From: DATBGO01 sp050011895
GTDB lineage: Bacteria; Actinomycetota; Actinomycetes; Streptosporangiales; Streptosporangiaceae
NCBI GenBank assembly: GCA_050011895.1
Contig: JBEKIF010000133.1
Location: 1 to 11,152 of the forward strand
Direction: 5' to 3'
Length of the DNA: 11,152 nucleotides
The notes beneath the pieces are model-generated. The model did no database searches. It saw nothing but the letters and a program-made list of their open reading frames with translations, and was not told the DNA's origin. A program made the translations under genes and the position numbers. Below, in pieces: positions 1 through 5,384 of this stretch (positions are counted from its first letter, which is position 1; each line of letters opens with the position of its first letter).

Positions 1-120
1 GACGCCGGGCGCGAATTCGCCTACGACGCCGGTGCGGAGAAGGCTCTGACTAAGGCCAAAGAACGCGGCTGGACGGTCGTGAGCATGCAAAACGACTTCA
101 AGGTGATGTTTGACCTGTGA
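1..120 (+). CDS. HAD-like hydrolase, C-terminal end (partial)
   Basis: The window opens inside a plus-strand gene in frame 1. Thirty-nine sense codons remain before a TGA at 118-120. The tail contains EFAYDAGAEKAL followed by GWTVVSMQNDF and ends FDL. This resembles my memory of the C-terminus of actinobacterial HAD-superfamily hydrolases (phosphoserine phosphatase or acid phosphatase annotations), where an acidic stretch is followed by AGAE.AL and GWTVVS. The catalytic DxD motif and the rest of the HAD core would lie upstream, outside the window, so activity cannot be judged. Codon choice is typical of the region. The next gene starts 130 bases downstream with its own likely promoter, so the two are probably separate transcripts. 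The family call is from memory of the motif and is moderate at best; that a coding tail is present is much surer. Confidence 0.55.
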   Translation, partial: DAGREFAYDAGAEKALTKAKERGWTVVSMQNDFKVMFDL

Positions 121-238
121 TGCCACTAACTCCGCCAAGGACAGCCACGGCCGCCAACCGCCATGCCGCGCTCTGCCCGGCACGTGTGATCCGCACTGAC
201 CGGCAGACCGTCTCCGCGTTCCCGTTCGGCCTGGGTGT

Positions 239-251
239 TAAAATCCGGCGA
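239..251 (+). promoter_or_regulatory. Putative -10 element giving a leaderless mRNA for the PAP2 gene
   Basis: TAAAAT at 239-244 is a good match to the actinobacterial -10 consensus and is the only A/T-rich hexamer nearby. Transcription starting about seven bases later would begin at the A of the ATG at 251. No purine-rich ribosome binding site lies in front of that ATG, as expected for a leaderless transcript, which is common in actinobacteria. No convincing -35 box is seen 16-18 bases upstream. Confidence 0.45.
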
Positions 252-943
252 TGGCAACACAGGATGCCGCCGGTGAGCCCGCTGGCGCCGCCGAGGCGGT
301 GGCGGAGCGCCTGGCCGACTGGCTCGCGCAGCTAGGGGGGCCGGTCCGCCATCAGGTTGCCGATGGGCTGCGCGAACTGGGGGCGGTGGACCGGGCGATC
401 TACGCCGCCGTGGCGTCCACGCTCACCCCGTCCCTCGACGTACCGCTGCGCCGGCTCTCCAACGCCGCCAATAACTCCCGCCTCTGGCTGGCCATGGCGG
501 CCGGGCTCGCCGTGGCGGGCGGGCAGCCCGGCCGGCGTGCGGCGGTGCGCGGAACGCTGGCCATCGGCGTCACCTCCGCGCTGGTGAACCTTGGTGTCAA
601 GTCCCTCTGGTCCCGGCAGCGGCCGGACCGGGCCGGCGCCGGCGTCCCGGAGCAGCGGAACGTACGGATGCCGGCCTCCACATCATTCCCGTCCGGGCAC
701 GCGGCGTCGGGGTTCGCCTTCGCCTCGGCCATCGGCCGGGAGCAGCCCTGGCTCGGTCTCGCGCTGCGATTCCTGGCGGCGGCTGTCGCGTACTCCCGGG
801 TGCATACCGGCGTGCATTACCCTGGCGACGCCGTGGTCGGATCGCTGATCGGCACGAGTACCGGGCAGGCCGTGGCCGGCCTGATGGACCGGCTGCCGCC
901 GGCCCGAAGCCCTTCCCGGTCAAGTCCCGGTGGAACAGTGTGA
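251..943 (+). CDS. PAP2-family phosphatase (phosphatidic-acid-phosphatase-like, membrane)
   Basis: This is a complete 230-residue protein of the PAP2/type 2 phosphatidic acid phosphatase superfamily. The family dephosphorylates lipid phosphates such as phosphatidic acid, undecaprenyl pyrophosphate or phosphatidylglycerophosphate. All three parts of the active site are present: K117 with R124-P125 (KSLWSRQRP), PSGH at 147-150, and S182-R183 with H189 and D193 (SRVHTGVHYPGD). Hydrophobic segments at about 77-90, 100-115, 152-181 and 193-210 fit an inner-membrane enzyme. The first ~65 residues are polar and precede the core. The start at 251 is chosen because the protein is coding-like from there and a -10 box sits just upstream. 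The C-terminal tail is short and rich in Ser, Pro and Arg. The minus-strand fragment downstream overlaps the last 24 bases. Family assignment is firm; the substrate is unknown. Confidence 0.93.
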   Translation: MATQDAAGEPAGAAEAVAERLADWLAQLGGPVRHQVADGLRELGAVDRAIYAAVASTLTPSLDVPLRRLSNAANNSRLWLAMAAGLAVAGGQPGRRAAVRGTLAIGVTSALVNLGVKSLWSRQRPDRAGAGVPEQRNVRMPASTSFPSGHAASGFAFASAIGREQPWLGLALRFLAAAVAYSRVHTGVHYPGDAVVGSLIGTSTGQAVAGLMDRLPPARSPSRSSPGGTV

Positions 944-1190
944 GCTCCGGCGGGCCTCGCATTGCCCGCTGCGCTGCGTATCGGTGTCGGCGATGCCCTG
1001 GGGGACGACCTTGCCCCGCTCGATGTCCTCGGACAGTTGCGCCTTGGCGGCGAGGGCTCCCTCGTCCAGCAGGCCGGAGCCGGCCACACGGGAGATGACG
1101 TCGCCGCCCCGGCCGCGCAGCACCAGCGCGAAGCCCACGGCGATCAGCGCATCGCGTCCCAGCTCAGCCCTACGGCACAGCAGTTGAACC
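920..1190 (-). pseudogene. Minus-strand coding-like fragment of unknown family (probable gene remnant)
   Basis: Read on the minus strand from about 1190 to the TGA at 920, this stretch shows a strong actinobacterial coding signature: nearly every third codon position is G or C between about 1140 and 990. The peptide is protein-like (for example LGRDALIAVGFALVLRG, then GGDVISRVAGSGLLDEGALA, then SEDIERGKVVPQGIADTD). It looks like a short amphipathic region followed by a charged helix. The same frame stays open upstream to 1735, but there it only shadows the Tm-1-like gene on the opposite strand. No start codon with a ribosome binding site is evident near 1190, and the last 20 codons look degraded. 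I do not recognise the family. It is most likely the 3' remnant of a deleted gene, overlapping the PAP2 gene tail by 24 bases. Apart from this fragment, 944-1304 holds only the leader of the next operon. Confidence 0.4.
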
Positions 1191-1292
1191 CCACAGGCTT
1201 GCCGGTACCTCCCGTCGCGGAAAGTGCCATCGGCTCGGATTGGTCCAGCGGCGTCGGGTGGCCGGCTCGTAGCGTGGAGGAACATCAACACG

Positions 1293-1298
1293 AAGGGG
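1293..1298 (+). promoter_or_regulatory. Ribosome binding site that decides the Tm-1-like start
   Basis: AAGGGG lies six bases before the ATG at 1305. The frame also contains an upstream ATG at 1224, but the 27 codons between are not protein-like, and only the 1305 start gives the family's usual N-terminus (MATVALLGTLDTKG). Confidence 0.8.
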
Positions 1299-1304
1299 TG
1301 TTCA

Positions 1305-2531
1305 ATGGCCACCGTTGCACTGCTGGGAACCCTCGACACCAAGGGCGAGGAGTATTCCTGGTTGAAGGATCGGCTGGGTGACCTGGGCGTCCAGGTCTTT
1401 GCCGTCGATGTCGGATCGTTCTCCGCGAGTCCGCTCGCGGACGTGTCGTCTGGCGACGTGATCGCCGCCGCCGGGGCGGACGCTGCCGCACTGCGCGAGC
1501 GTCGCGACCGCGGGGAAATGATGACCGTGATGGGACAAGGGGCCGCCAAGGTCATCCGCAAGCTCGCCGACGATGGCCGTATCCACGGCCTGCTGTCGGT
1601 GGGCGGTTCGGGCGGTTCGTCTGTGGCGGCGCCCGCGATGCAGGCGCTGCCGCTCGGATTCCCGAAGCTGCTGGTCTCGACGATGGCGTCCGGTGACGTG
1701 AAGCCGTATGTGGGTGAGGTCGACACGACCCTCACCTATTCGGTCGTCGACGTCGCCGGGATCAACTCGATCTCGGAGATGGTCCTGGGGAACGCGGCCG
1801 CCGGGATCGCCGGGATGGCGAAGGCGCACGAGGCCCGCCTGTCCGCGCCCGCCCGCGACCACAAGCCGCTGGTGGGCGTCACCATGTTCGGTGTCACCAC
1901 CCCCGCCGCGGACGAGGCGCGCGAGACGCTGGCCGAACTCGGCTATGAAGCGCTCGTGTTCCACGCGACCGGCACCGGGGGGCGCGCGATGGAGAAGCTT
2001 GCCGAGTCCGGTCTGCTCGCCGGGGTCTGCGACCTGACCACTACCGAGTTGGCCGACGACCTGGTCGGCGGCGTCCTGACGGCCGGTCCCGATCGACTCG
2101 AGATGGCCGGCGCCAAGGGTGTCCCGCAGGTCGTCAGCCTCGGCGCGCTCGACATGGTCAACTTCGGGCCCATGGACAGCCTGCCTGCCCAGTTCGCGGG
2201 GCGAAACCTATTCGTCCACAACCCGACCGTGACCCTGATGCGCACCACCGCGGCCGAGATGGGCGAACTGGGACGCCGGATCGCCCGCAAGCTGTCCGAT
2301 GCGGCCGGCCCCACTGAGCTGTTCATTCCGCTGAAGGGCGTCAGTGCGATCGATGTCGACGGTGCCCCGTTCCGGGACGCCGACGCAGACGCCGCCCTGT
2401 TCGCCGCGCTGCGCGGCGGCCTGGCAGGAAGCAACGTGGTCGTCCACGAGGTCGACCAGGCCATCAACGACCCGGGGTTCGGCCGCGCCATGGCCGAGGC
2501 CCTGCACACCCTCATCACCATCACGAAGTAA
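1305..2531 (+). CDS. Tm-1-like ATP-binding / UPF0261 family protein
   Basis: This 408-residue protein belongs to the UPF0261 / Tm-1-like N-terminal family, and its length is that of a full family member. Landmarks are GTLDTKG at 8-14 (start of the first Rossmann-like half), GGSGGSS at 100-106 (glycine-rich loop), STMASGDV at 125-132, GVTMFGVTTP at 191-200 (start of the second half), FHATGTGGRAME at 219-230, and IPLKGVSAID at 341-350. The homologous part of tomato Tm-1 binds the tobamovirus replication protein and inhibits viral RNA replication; that is known of the plant protein. The bacterial reaction is, to my knowledge, uncharacterised. The gene ends in a TAA 10 bases before the TIM-barrel gene and is surely co-transcribed with it. 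No promoter is obvious upstream. The protein lacks a signal peptide or membrane segment, so it is probably cytosolic. The family call is very secure; function is open. Confidence 0.95.
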   Translation: MATVALLGTLDTKGEEYSWLKDRLGDLGVQVFAVDVGSFSASPLADVSSGDVIAAAGADAAALRERRDRGEMMTVMGQGAAKVIRKLADDGRIHGLLSVGGSGGSSVAAPAMQALPLGFPKLLVSTMASGDVKPYVGEVDTTLTYSVVDVAGINSISEMVLGNAAAGIAGMAKAHEARLSAPARDHKPLVGVTMFGVTTPAADEARETLAELGYEALVFHATGTGGRAMEKLAESGLLAGVCDLTTTELADDLVGGVLTAGPDRLEMAGAKGVPQVVSLGALDMVNFGPMDSLPAQFAGRNLFVHNPTVTLMRTTAAEMGELGRRIARKLSDAAGPTELFIPLKGVSAIDVDGAPFRDADADAALFAALRGGLAGSNVVVHEVDQAINDPGFGRAMAEALHTLITITK

Positions 2532-2536
2532 GGAGA
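2531..2536 (+). promoter_or_regulatory. Ribosome binding site of the PEP-hydrolase-like gene
   Basis: AGGAGA overlaps the TAA stop of the upstream gene by one base and sits five bases before the ATG at 2542. A longer open frame from 2344 exists, but it overlaps the upstream gene with unnatural sequence. This site fixes the start at 2542 and suggests translational coupling. Confidence 0.85.
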
Positions 2537-2541
2537 GACTC

Positions 2542-3369
2542 ATGTCCCGTCAAGAGATCCTCGATCGGTTCCGCGCCCAGGTCGCGGCAGGCCAGCCCAT
2601 CATCGGAGGGGGCGCAGGCACCGGCATCACCGCCAAGTCGGCTGAGGCAGGCGGCATCGACCTGCTCGTCATCTACAACTCGGGTCGCTTCCGCATGGCC
2701 GGCCGCGGCTCCCTGTCCGGGCTGCTGGCCTACGGCGACGCCAACGCCATCGTCATGGACATGGCCAACGAGGTCCTGCCCGTCGTCAAGAAGACCCCGG
2801 TACTGGCCGGCGTCAACGGCACTGACCCCTTCCGGGTCATGCCCTACTTCCTCAAGCAGGTCAAGGAAGTCGGTTTCGCCGGCGTCCAGAACTTCCCCAC
2901 GGTCGGCCTCATCGACGGTGTATTCCGCGCCAACCTCGAAGAAACCGGCATGGGCTACGGCCCGGAGATCGACATGATCCGCCTCGCCCGCGAGATGGAC
3001 CTGCTCACCTCCCCGTACGTCTTCGACAAGGAGCAGGCCAGGGACATGGCCAAGGCTGGCGCCGACATCCTCGTCCCGCACATGGGCCTCACCACCTCCG
3101 GCACCATCGGCGCCCAGACCGCCCTGACCCTGGAAGATGCCGCCAAGAAGGTCCAAGCCCTGGCGGGCGCCGCCAAGACCGTCAACCCCGACATCCTGTG
3201 CCTGTGCCACGGCGGCCCGATCGCCAACCCCGAGGACGCCCAGTACATCCTCGACAACACCGAAGGCATCGTCGGCTTCTACGGCGCCTCGTCCATCGAG
3301 CGCTTCCCGACCGAGGTCGGGATCCGGAAGCAGACCGAGGCATTCAAGGCGATCACCTTCAAGAAGTAA
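2542..3369 (+). CDS. Phosphoenolpyruvate hydrolase-like TIM-barrel protein (PF09370 type)
   Basis: This 275-residue protein matches the PEP_hydrolase family (formerly 'TIM-barrel signal transduction'), which corresponds to the C-terminal half of plant Tm-1-type proteins. It is a single TIM barrel, with IGGGAGTGITAK at 21-32, YNSGRFR at 45-51, GVNGTDPFR at 90-98, GVQNFPTVGLIDG at 114-126, CHGGPI at 222-227 and the terminal GFYGASSIER at 245-254. The glycine-rich strand ends late in the barrel are where related barrels bind phosphate. No signal peptide or membrane helix is present. It follows the Tm-1-like gene by 10 bases with an overlapping ribosome binding site, so the two products are expected at matched levels and may form a complex. 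Despite the family name, the reaction is unproven. Codon use is strongly C-ending and uniform, as in a well-expressed native gene. Confidence 0.94.
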   Translation: MSRQEILDRFRAQVAAGQPIIGGGAGTGITAKSAEAGGIDLLVIYNSGRFRMAGRGSLSGLLAYGDANAIVMDMANEVLPVVKKTPVLAGVNGTDPFRVMPYFLKQVKEVGFAGVQNFPTVGLIDGVFRANLEETGMGYGPEIDMIRLAREMDLLTSPYVFDKEQARDMAKAGADILVPHMGLTTSGTIGAQTALTLEDAAKKVQALAGAAKTVNPDILCLCHGGPIANPEDAQYILDNTEGIVGFYGASSIERFPTEVGIRKQTEAFKAITFKK

Positions 3370-3384
3370 CCCATCCACTGCGGT

Positions 3385-3414
3385 GGGCCGCGCAGCTTGC
3401 AGCCCTCGCGGCCC
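3385..3414. terminator. GC-rich hairpin between convergent genes
   Basis: GGGCCGCG (3385-3392) and CGCGGCCC (3407-3414) form a perfect 8-bp stem around a 14-base loop. It starts 15 bases after the PEP-hydrolase-like stop and lies 35 bases past the toxin gene's stop on the other strand. No T-run follows, as is common for actinobacterial terminators. It probably ends transcription from both sides. Confidence 0.6.
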
Positions 3415-3448
3415 GTCGCCGAGCGAGCCCCTTGCCGCACCGCGGGGC

Positions 3449-3730
3449 CTACCGGCGACGGTACGCGGCCGAGCGGTGCTGGATGTCCTGGACGATGACC
3501 GCGTGCTTTGATTCGTCGATCCGGTACAGCACGCGCCACTGGGTGCCGAGCCGGGCGCTGTGGAACCCGGACAAGCTATCCCGGAGCGGCTTGCCGACCC
3601 GGTAAGGCACTTCCAGGAGCGGTCCGGTGATGAATTCAACAGCAGCGGCAGCAACATCCTCCGGTAGCGACTCTGAGATCGCGCGCCGGGCCGGGCGGGT
3701 CATTCCGAGCTCATAGGGCTCGACGTTCAC
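3449..3730 (-). CDS. RelE/ParE-family toxin of a type II toxin-antitoxin pair
   Basis: This 93-residue protein has the RelE-like layout: an N-terminal helical part, then LLEVPYRVGKPL, FHSARLGTQWRVLYRID at about 55-71, and a final strand IVQDIQHRSAAYRRR. The order 'RVGKPL - short linker - RxGxxRVLYRID - I.HR...YR' is characteristic of RelE-family ribosome-dependent mRNA interferases. The basic residues around R65 and at the C-terminal HR...YRRR are the usual candidates for RNA contact. Translation starts at a GTG (3728-3730) that overlaps the antitoxin's TGA in a GTGA, so the two genes are translationally coupled, with the antitoxin first. The length is normal for the family and no damage is seen. 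Whether it cleaves RNA or acts as a gyrase poison (ParE) cannot be told from sequence alone. Confidence 0.88.
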   Translation of the reverse strand: MNVEPYELGMTRPARRAISESLPEDVAAAAVEFITGPLLEVPYRVGKPLRDSLSGFHSARLGTQWRVLYRIDESKHAVIVQDIQHRSAAYRRR

Positions 3731-3870
3731 CGCTTGCGCTCAGCCTCCCGCATCGACAGATACTCCTCGATCGCGACCAGCACCGTCTGCTGCACGCTGC
3801 GGTGCTCAACCTCGGCAACCTGCTTGAGCTGGTCTTCGATCTCCGGTGGGAGGCGTAGTGTCATAGCCAT
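3727..3870 (-). CDS. Antitoxin, ribbon-helix-helix type (47 residues)
   Basis: This small gene begins MAMTLRLPPEIEDQL and ends REAERKR. The beta-strand TLRLPPEIE followed by two helices (EDQLKQVAEVE, then SVQQTVLVAIEEYL) is the Arc/CopG ribbon-helix-helix pattern of DNA-binding antitoxins. Such proteins dimerise, bind the toxin through the C-terminal part and repress their own operon. The start at 3868-3870 is chosen because the RHH strand begins at once and a palindrome abuts the ATG. The next ATG, two codons later, is an alternative. No ribosome binding site precedes the start, so a leaderless transcript is plausible. It overlaps the toxin's GTG by four bases. The toxin partner makes the call solid. 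Confidence 0.85.
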   Translation of the reverse strand: MAMTLRLPPEIEDQLKQVAEVEHRSVQQTVLVAIEEYLSMREAERKR

Positions 3871-3892
3871 ACCGTTATGGTATCACAACGGT
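3871..3892. promoter_or_regulatory. Palindromic operator/promoter of the toxin-antitoxin operon
   Basis: ACCGTT (3871-3876) and AACGGT (3887-3892) are perfect 6-base inverted arms, 10 bases apart and touching the antitoxin ATG. Several of the central bases are also symmetric. The site is A/T-richer than its surroundings and contains -10-like hexamers on the minus strand (for example CATAAC). Position and symmetry fit autorepression by an RHH antitoxin. From 3893 to 4099 I see no gene. Confidence 0.6.
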
Positions 3893-4099
3893 GCACGAGA
3901 TCTGTGCGCTCGGGATCGCCCGAATCGTTGCCCTGCTGTGGGCGGCGGCGAGCCTAGTGTCGAGGAGGTGCTGGGATGCCTGGAGCTGGGTGATGGCGCA
4001 GTCGGCGATCACCAACATCCTCGCCCTTGCGGGCTCGGTCCGGCCACCGGTGGCGTGGGCCGGGATGGGTCCTCGTCCTTTCCCGATGCGCACGCGCTA

Positions 4100-4390
4100 T
4101 TAGCTGTGCCGCCGCTTGGCTTCGGCGACGTACGGCTCCAGCGACTGTGGGTCGGTGAGCGTGCCGGTCGTGGCGACCGTGTCGAGCGGGGCCCCTGCCA
4201 GGATGCGCTTGACCGGGACCTCGAGCTTTGTGCCGGTGCGGTTATACGGGATCGCTGGGACTTCGACAATGGTGTCCGGCACGTGCCGTGGGGACAGGGC
4301 GGCCCGTAGCTTGCGGGAGATGGTGGCGCGCAGGCTGTTGTCGATGGCATACCCCGCTGCTGGTACGACGAACAGGATGAGTTCCCCCAT
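4100..4390 (-). pseudogene. Acetoacetyl-CoA synthetase-like, C-terminal fragment
   Basis: The minus-strand frame ending at the TAA (4100-4102) encodes about 96 residues that match the C-terminal subdomain of acetoacetate-CoA ligase. The pieces are LFVVPAAG, then LRATISRKLRAALSPRHVPD, IVEVPAIPYNRTGTKLEVP, VKRILAGAP and a final TLTDPQSLEPYVAEAKRR. SPRHVPD and the TGTKLEVPVKR segment, including the lysine corresponding to the catalytic lysine of ANL-superfamily enzymes, are the telling parts. Native enzymes have around 650 residues, so more than 500 N-terminal residues are missing, including the ATP-binding loop. The upstream end, at about 4391-4400, joins directly to a transposase remnant in the same orientation. 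There is no ribosome binding site before the first ATG (4388-4390). It cannot act as a ligase. The stop codon and tail look native, so the 3' end is intact. Confidence 0.8.
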
Positions 4391-4395
4391 CCCGC

Positions 4396-4810
4396 CGTCC
4401 GAGCTTCACCAGCTCGCCGTGGATCCGGCGGTATCCCCATTGCGGATTTTCCTTCGCCAGCCGAACGACAAGTCGGCGATGCTCGAGACCGTCGGCGGCC
4501 GGCCAGGAGCTTGCGCCGCTTGGTCGCGGCCAGCTTGTGGTGCCAGGCCAGCAGCGTCGTGGGCGTCACGGGAAAGATGTCGGTCCAGCGCCTTCGGGGT
4601 ATGAGCCATGCCAGCGCGGCGAACCACACCCGGTCGGTCGGCTCGTACTGGACCCGGCCGGCGTGCGGGGCGCAGCACCGCGTTCTCGTGCCGGAGCGCG
4701 AGCACCTCAGCATCCCTCGCCCGGTTGCCGCGGAACAAGCATGGCTAGGCCGAGTATCCGGCAGGCCAGCAGGTAGACGATCTTGAGCAGCACCCGCCCA
4801 GCCAACCATC
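4396..4810 (-). pseudogene. Integrase-type (rve) IS transposase, N-terminal part, frameshifted
   Basis: Several minus-strand frames together reproduce the N-terminal half of a common actinobacterial IS transposase. In order from about 4795 they read IVYLLACRILGLAM, then RARDAEVLALRHENAVLR, then EPTDRVWFAALAWLIPRRRW and FPVTPTTLLAWHHKLAATK, then GRPPTVSSIADL, then RLAKENPQWGYRRIHGELV. Each is a recognisable block, but joining them needs frame changes near 4738, near 4660, near 4510 and near 4467. The catalytic DDE domain, which should follow 'GELVKLG', is absent: the reading ends at about 4400, where the acetoacetyl-CoA-synthetase fragment begins. It is a dead relic. The exact IS family (IS3-like or a related rve group) cannot be fixed without the missing catalytic core and ends. 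Confidence 0.78.
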
Positions 4811-4845
4811 ACTACGCAGCCTGCTGGCAACAATGCAGGTCACTA

Positions 4846-4871
4846 CCCAAATCGAGTATTAGAGCGCCACA
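4846..4871 (+). repeat. Left copy of a 26-base inverted repeat bracketing the acyl-CoA synthetase segment
   Basis: This copy has the core ATCGAGTATT at 4851-4860, preceded by CCCAA and followed by AGAGCGCCACA. It aligns with the reverse complement of 7732-7756 over 26 columns: 23 identities, two mismatches and one gap. The two copies point toward each other across 2.9 kb. No matching short direct duplication was found just outside them (CACTA on the left, TGGCC on the right). Confidence 0.65.
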
Positions 4872-4955
4872 GGGTCGCGGGCAATGCACAGCAGCACCGG
4901 GCGTGGCTGGTCAGGAACTCCAGCTCGTCACCATTAAGAAATTTCTAGAAGTCTC

Positions 4956-4984
4956 TTGCTAGTTTTCGATTGCGAATGTAGACT
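4956..4984 (+). promoter_or_regulatory. Candidate sigma-70-type promoter
   Basis: TTGCTA (4956-4961) and TAGACT (4979-4984) are separated by exactly 17 bases, inside the most A/T-rich stretch between the pseudogenes and the acyl-CoA synthetase. If used, it would give an mRNA with about 390 bases of leader before the small ORF at 5385 and about 615 before the synthetase. The leader holds several strong hairpins. Confidence 0.5.
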
Positions 4985-5003
4985 AAGGGCTGCCACCGGG
5001 ATC

Positions 5004-5020
5004 AGCCGCCGACGGCGGCT
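5004..5020. other. Hairpin, 7-bp stem, in the leader
   Basis: AGCCGCC (5004-5010) and GGCGGCT (5014-5020) pair perfectly around a three-base GAC loop, about 20 bases downstream of the candidate -10 box. It is the first of three hairpins in the leader. Confidence 0.45.
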
Positions 5021-5083
5021 AAGGTGCTCCCGGGGTCGCTGGAGGGAGCCGCTCATGGTCCTCAGCTGTAACTGCCGGATGAT

Positions 5084-5114
5084 GGCCCCGGGCGAGGGAC
5101 CCTGGCCCGGGGCC
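5084..5114. terminator. Strong near-perfect palindrome; candidate terminator or RNA hairpin
   Basis: GGCCCCGGGC (5084-5093) and GCCCGGGGCC (5105-5114) are perfect 10-base arms. The 11-base spacer between them contains AGGG-A-CCCT, so the whole 31-base site is symmetric at all but three positions. It would make a very stable hairpin in RNA from either strand. No U-run follows. Possible roles are an actinobacterial T-less terminator or attenuator for transcripts entering from the left, or a DNA site for a dimeric protein. Confidence 0.5.
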
Positions 5115-5201
5115 TGCTGACCCGAAGCGGCGACACGATGTGGGCCTCGGATGTGGCGCTAATCCGGCCGGGCCGCCAGGGTTGCTCGCCACGACCCCCG
5201 C

Positions 5202-5230
5202 TGTGGCGCTCTCATAAAAGGAGCGCCACA
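5202..5230. repeat. Perfect 10-base inverted repeat TGTGGCGCTC / GAGCGCCACA
   Basis: TGTGGCGCTC (5202-5211) and GAGCGCCACA (5221-5230) flank a nine-base A-rich loop. The same motif recurs as GAGCGCCACA at 4862-4871, inside the left bracket repeat, and as TGTGGCGCT at 5152-5160. So four copies lie within 370 bases of non-coding DNA. The element CATAAAAGG at the loop edge (5213-5221) is repeated directly 40 bases on (5253-5261). The cluster could be a protein-binding array, nested ends of a small mobile element, or RNA structure. Confidence 0.6.
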
Positions 5231-5291
5231 CTTTCACCCGCCATTGAGCGCACATAAAAGGCGTCTAATGGGAATGCGCTGGTTTCGTTGC

Positions 5292-5302
5292 ATGGTGACC
5301 AT
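5292..5302. promoter_or_regulatory. Short palindrome ATGGTGACCAT, possible operator
   Basis: This is a perfect 5+1+5 palindrome, loosely extended by TGC on the left and GCA on the right. It lies about 80 bases before the start of the small ORF, where a repressor could act on the acyl-CoA synthetase operon. No regulator gene is adjacent, so this rests on symmetry alone. Confidence 0.25.
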
Positions 5303-5384
5303 TCGCATGTGCTTTGATCTGCACCATTCACCACCGCGGACCGCCAATCGGGCGGGTTAGCCGCCACCATTAGGAGCAAGCACC

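Noticed and set aside
1224..1304. Upstream start for the Tm-1-like gene adding 27 codons
   Set aside because: The added residues are not family-like and the AAGGGG site serves the ATG at 1305.
2521..3657. Long open frame on the minus strand (378 codons) opposite the PEP-hydrolase-like gene
   Set aside because: It is an antisense shadow: the opposite strand carries a firm family match with ribosome binding site and C-ending codons. The minus reading is Gly/Asp/Leu/Val-rich with no motif.
3891..4103. Plus-strand 70-codon frame (begins HEICALGIARIVALLWAAAS), looks membrane-like
   Set aside because: It starts at a GTG inside the toxin-antitoxin operator with no ribosome binding site; the hydrophobic run is probably accidental.
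5253..5258. CATAAA as a second promoter -10 box, with CTTTCA at 5231 as -35
   Set aside because: The boxes match weakly and the element is part of a CATAAAAGG direct repeat, so symmetry or repeat history explains it as well.
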